64,000 nucleotides of DNA from Sipunculus nudus (lineage: Eukaryota > Annelida > Sipuncula > Golfingiida > Sipunculidae). Positions 61,601-64,000 of this stretch are shown here, in pieces. The stretch covers positions 43,591,558 through 43,655,557 of the forward strand of contig CM049310.1 of assembly GCA_026874595.1 (NCBI GenBank), written 5' to 3'. Under the pieces are notes generated by a model that did not search any database, was not told where the DNA came from, and saw only the letters and a program-made list of their open reading frames with translations. A program made the position numbers and the translations under genes. Each line of letters opens with the position of its first letter. The stretch's first letter is position 1.

Positions 61601-63980
61601 TTAGCTAAAAATGCATCCATAAAGTTATTATAAATGTGAGTCCTGACACCTAGACCTTTGACCTCATGACCCAAAAATCAATAGGGTTCTTGATTTAGTG
61701 TTGGGCCCTTTATATATTTAGTTTGAAATCTATATGTGAATTCCAACTGGGGTTATCATCTGGAAATGAATTTGTGGACAGATGGCTCCTGTGACCTTGA
61801 CCTTTGAACTTGTGACCCCAAGACTAATAGAGATGTTTCCCTGTTGACAGGTGTCATATATGTGTAAGTTTGAAAGACTGGGATTGAAAGTTTGGCTGGA
61901 AATGCATCCAAAAAGTTATTATAAATGTGAGTCCTGACACCTTGACTTTTGACCTCATGACCCCAAAATCAATAGGGTTCTTGGTTTAGTGGTGGGCCAT
62001 TTATATATTAAGTTTGAAATCCACATGTGAATCGAAACTGAAGTTATCATCCGGAAATGAATTTGTGGACTGACAGACGTAAGACAGACAGATGGACAGA
62101 CAGGGTGATTACCACTGGGCAACAGCTTCTATTGAAGCCAGGCCCTAATAATGTCTAAAATAACATAACTATCATACAGAATATTAATTCTATAGTAGCC
62201 TATCCTAACATTTGGCCTTCTTCCCCATCACAGTATCTTTTATCAACAATGTTTTTCACATAAGGAAGTGGTGACTGATAACTCACAAGCTTACATGAAA
62301 CACGTAGAATTATCAGTAACAGTACAGTAACCTCAAACAGCAAGGAAACTCAGCAGAGCAACAGCACTGACCTAATATCATGACTGCATGACTCACGTAC
62401 TCGTGGTTTATATACATTGTACTGGTGGTAAACTACTCACACAGAGTGAGTGACTGCATACATCCACAAGCACCAAATATGCCTATGATGTACAGAAAAC
62501 TTGTTTCTTTGTGTCTCCTATTTTGTAACGGTACCAATGTATCCTACCATGTAATAAGTACCTGTTACATATTTGTTAAAGGCATTTCAAGAGAGACCCC
62601 CAAACACAGAAAACTATCTAGTACATATATCTGGATGTAGTTTAATTCACACAAACAGAATGACAGACTGGGAGGCTGGTAATGCTTAATAGAGTTATCG
62701 GTGGGCCAACTGTGTTTACATGACTAAACTGTTGCCTAATGGTCGAGAGTCAAATAAGATTAATGTAATAAAGTTTATTATATATGTATATTTTGCACCT
62801 GAAATCAGACAATGACACACATGCACAAACATGCATTTATTAAGAAGTGTGGTATAGTACATGAAACATTAGGATCTTTCACAGGATTATCCTCTTATCA
62901 GCAAGTATCTGGCTGAGCTGCACTCTCAGAGAGTCTGTCAGCTTTTTCATGAATCATGAACAAGCCTACACATATTGGAGCTGAAATCATAACAGCCAGA
63001 TAATAACAAAATATCACAGGTAAATAATAAAGAGCAGTGAAACTGTTCACATGGTATTAACAAGAACACAAAACTGGATAGGTTTTCAGGACTTAATATG
63101 ATGAGTCAGATTCTCAAGGACCTTCTTGCATTCCAAATCCATTGATCTAAAAATAGCAACAGAACTATTTGCTTGCATACAGGCAGTGTTGCAAGTTATT
63201 TGATTGGTTCAACTGTCTTGTTTATAATTCCTGATATAGCTGTCAGAATAGCTTGATTGAGCAAAGGTCTCTTGGAGCATACTTTAGCATGAGCCTTGCT
63301 TATAGAATATGCCCAGTAGGTGCGAGGCACCCTACAGAAACATGCAACACTAGAAATCTGCAGTATAAGGAATGAAAACCTCTGCCATGTGGGTTGGGGG
63401 GGGGGGGGGGGGAGGGTCCCCTTTGTGGGATGGTCCCAAAACTGTGTTTGCATTCACTTATTCTGCCCACATTACCAGGTTCAAAGTTGCATAAAAGACT
63501 GAACATTTGTGAATGATGTTCCTGCATCCTGATCCTGTGCCTTACATTTAAATCTGATTTTTCATAAACCCATTCTCAAAATGCCCTGAAAATTTCATGT
63601 GATTCCATTCATGACTGCATGAGTTATGTTGAATACAAACACACACACAAACATGCAAGAACAGGGATGAAAGCATATCCTCCTGAAAAGGCAACTAAAT
63701 GTATTTGATATTAAGAATTTTTCTGTGAGTATCAACAACAACAGAGATGTGAACCTCCACTAAAAGTCCAACAAAACAACATGTGCTTACCTCCCAGTCT
63801 TTCGTCATTTGTTTTACGAGTCTCTTGCTATTTTCGCTGTCAAAGTAATCCTCTATCATGTCCATGTCATCTTCGTCGCTCTCGATGACCATGAAACCAC
63901 GCTCCTTCAGGTCCACGTCGTCTCCACTGCCGTAGATCTTTGGTGACCACTGGATGAAGAATGCATAAAGGTGATCCACC
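46008..63980 (-). CDS. OXR1: Gene 2: OXR1/NCOA7-family protein, TLDc-domain C-terminus (5' part outside window)
   Basis: Six exons, in phase, read from 63980 down to the TGA at 46008, give about 254 residues. The N-terminal part has DHLYAFFIQWSPKIYG and a short acidic linker, as found just before the TLDc domain in OXR1 and NCOA7. The TLDc domain follows: GYPWRLVYSSDKHGFSLKTL, SPSLIVLKDTNSQIFGA, HFYGTGESFLYTF, FSWTGENNFFIKG, GLWLDGDIYHGR and the terminal MEVWVFD. These are hallmark family motifs. OXR1/NCOA7 proteins protect cells from oxidative stress, and TLDc proteins are known to bind the V-ATPase. The LysM and GRAM-like upstream regions of long isoforms would lie outside the window. OXR1 and NCOA7 are vertebrate paralogues, so an invertebrate gene is best read as their common relative. 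Confidence 0.93.
46768..46841 (-). CDS. OXR1: OXR1-like exon E (TLDc)
   Basis: Acceptor CTTTTTCAG. Encodes KFSWTGENNFFIKG and SLAIGAG. The donor is GTAGGT: reading past it would meet an in-frame TAG, and the phase (2) fits exon F exactly. Confidence 0.9.
47285..47380 (-). CDS. OXR1: OXR1-like exon D (TLDc core)
   Basis: Acceptor ATGTTTTAG, donor GTAATA, 32 codons. Encodes IFGAMTSCALKISEHFYGTG and ESFLYTFYPEFK. This is the YGTGExFLYTF core of the TLDc domain. Confidence 0.95.
48600..48713 (-). repeat. Dispersed repeat with poly-C tract (inverted copy at 63.35 kb)
   Basis: Contains GTGAATGCAAACACAGGTT, GGGACCATCCCG, a run of about 17 C, and GCAGAGGTTTGCATTCCTTA. It matches the reverse complement of 63354-63460. 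Confidence 0.75.
48728..48780 (-). pseudogene. Duplicated tail of OXR1-like exon C with its own splice donor
   Basis: Reads QTVTSLSLIALKDTSSQ followed by GTAATG, against QTIDSPSLIVLKDTNSQ followed by GTAATA in the true exon. About 40 of 52 bases match by eye. I see no splice acceptor before it, so it is probably a duplication remnant or decoy 5' splice site, not an exon. Its frame is intact. Confidence 0.72.
48813..48965 (-). CDS. OXR1: OXR1-like exon C (start of TLDc domain)
   Basis: Acceptor CTTACAG, donor GTAATA, 51 codons, phase 0. Encodes LLKNLPPRAVGYPWRLVYSS, DKHGFSLKTLYRAMQ and SPSLIVLKDTNSQ. It matches the TLDc opening. A partial second copy of its end lies about 85 bp downstream. 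Confidence 0.95.
49230..49501 (-). mobile_element. tRNA-derived SINE (in the long OXR1-like intron)
   Basis: On the minus strand it starts TGGTGTAGTGGTCAGTGTGG (A-box region), continues GTCGACTCACCAGCATGAGG, then TGGTTTCACATCCC, a decayed B box. A tRNA-unrelated body of roughly 200 bp follows. The 3' limit is a guess. Confidence 0.6.
49541..49641. repeat. (CT)n microsatellite
   Basis: Compound CT runs interrupted by a short AT-rich stretch. It lies in the long intron of the OXR1-like gene. Confidence 0.95.
50560..51560. repeat. ~270-280 bp tandem repeat, related to the interior of the 37.3-41.4 kb element
   Basis: AGCWTGGATGTC-type starts occur at about 50683, 50950 and 51229. Each unit carries a GGTGGCGCCACC or GGTGGTGCCACC palindrome. 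The same sequence occurs at 37.75-37.93 and 39.83-40.4 kb. Confidence 0.8.
51661..52166. repeat. Interspersed repeat with GCTCAGCTGAC ends
   Basis: It starts AAGTGACCCATGGGTCATGA then GCTCAGCTGAC, and ends (CGGA)-rich sequence then GTCAGCTGAGCTAAA, an 11-bp inverted pair. Its right half recurs at 53750-53996, and its left end also at 50390-50420. Confidence 0.7.
52900..53996. repeat. ~145-bp tandem repeat with TGACCTTGACC motifs, ending GTCAGCTGAGC
   Basis: Related segments (…TTCTTCCCCTGTTGGTAGGT-like) recur at about 53260, 53388, 53532 and 53678, followed by the same 3' module as at 51.95-52.16 kb. Each unit has TGACCTTTGACC-type text. Confidence 0.75.
54050..55985. repeat. ~335-bp tandem repeat, 5-6 units
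   Basis: CAGTCTGCAG marks units at 54321, 54660, 54978, 55315 and a CAGTCTGAAG at 55651, a step of about 318-339 bp. Each unit carries a GGTGGCGCCACC-type palindrome and ATTCTGGGGGGT. The array ends in (CGGA)n and GTCAGCTGAGC like its neighbours. Confidence 0.88.
56346..56830. repeat. 21-bp minisatellite
   Basis: Degenerate copies of GATCTGGATCAACTCCATCT, period about 21 bp. It lies in the long intron of the OXR1-like gene. The period is a multiple of 3, but stops occur, so there is no sign it is coded. Confidence 0.85.
58492..58605 (-). CDS. OXR1: OXR1-like exon B
   Basis: Acceptor TCTGTTGTAG, donor GTAAGC, 38 codons, phase 0. Encodes IVNLEEIKRRQSLLEEEALT and a linker ending LLNEEQMRK. It corresponds to the WEIITxEEAKRR region that joins the helix to the TLDc domain in family members. 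Confidence 0.9.
61010..62150. repeat. ~291-bp tandem repeat, about 4 units, with TGACCTTGACC motifs
   Basis: AATCAATAGGGTTCTT recurs at about 61096, 61676 and 61967, with a diverged copy near 61385. The array ends in GACAGACAGATGGACAGACA, similar in style to the other families here. Confidence 0.82.
63354..63460 (+). repeat. Dispersed repeat with poly-G tract (inverted copy at 48.6 kb)
   Basis: Contains GGAATGAAAACCTCTGCC, a run of about 17 G, GGGTCCCCTTTGTGGGATGG and ACTGTGTTTGCATTCACTTA. Opposite orientation to 48600-48713. Confidence 0.75.
63791..63980 (-). CDS. OXR1: OXR1-like exon A (pre-TLDc region)
   Basis: Acceptor TCTTGGCAG, donor GTAAGC. Encodes VDHLYAFFIQWSPKIYG, GFMVIESDEDDMDMIEDYF and the closing LVKQMTKDWE. 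The FFIQWSP motif is typical of OXR1/NCOA7 just upstream of the TLDc domain. The incoming phase shows that at least one more exon precedes it. Confidence 0.9.
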
Positions 63981-64000
63981 CTGCCAAGAGGAAAAACAAA

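Larger units (their letters stand above)
58606..63790 (-). other. OXR1-like 5.2-kb intron
   Basis: AT-rich block near 59.7-59.95 kb, the 291-bp tandem array and the poly-G dispersed repeat. No further exon recognised. Confidence 0.65.

Overview
The window is eukaryotic nuclear DNA from an animal. Its genes are split into small exons with GT-AG introns, the background is AT-rich, and much of it is interspersed and tandem repeats. The repeat style points to a lophotrochozoan, most likely a bivalve mollusc: tRNA-derived SINEs, a Helentron/pearl-like element, families ending in (CGGA)n arrays, and repeats with TGACCTTGACC motifs. This is an inference from repeat style and gene content, not a database result.

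Two genes lie on the minus strand, one behind the other. Gene 1 (24126 down to 494, continuing past the window start) is a 22-exon gene joined here by splice sites. All 22 exons keep one open frame with matching intron phases, giving 1126 codons. I do not recognise the family. The predicted protein has an acidic N-terminal region, a compact Cys4 (CxxC...CxxC) block, a long Pro/Lys/Glu-rich low-complexity middle spread over many tiny exons, and a more globular end with a FLAKF-type helix that loosely recalls DPY-30/RIIa-like docking helices.

Gene 2 (63980 down to 46008, with its 5' part beyond the window end) is the C-terminal part of an OXR1/NCOA7-type TLDc protein. Six exons give about 254 residues, ending in a classic TLDc domain and a TGA stop. 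Its long introns (9.5 and 5.2 kb) are filled with tandem repeats.

The roughly 22 kb between the genes (24127-46007) holds no gene I can support. It contains a decayed non-LTR retrotransposon (32.2-33.6 kb), a 354 bp terminal-inverted-repeat element (31.2 kb) and a larger relative (37.3-41.4 kb) interrupted by a 180-bp-repeat Helentron-like insertion. There are also several minisatellites and microsatellites.

The most interesting observations are these. (i) Both genes carry tandem duplications of the 3' end of an exon together with its splice donor (12.06-12.40 kb and 48.73-48.87 kb). (ii) Several repeat families share a perfect 12-bp palindrome, GGTGGCGCCACC. (iii) Repeats within OXR1 introns carry dense nuclear-receptor-like half sites. 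(iv) Gene 1 is a large, apparently unrecognised protein. I see no CRISPR array, no operon and no prokaryotic-type system.
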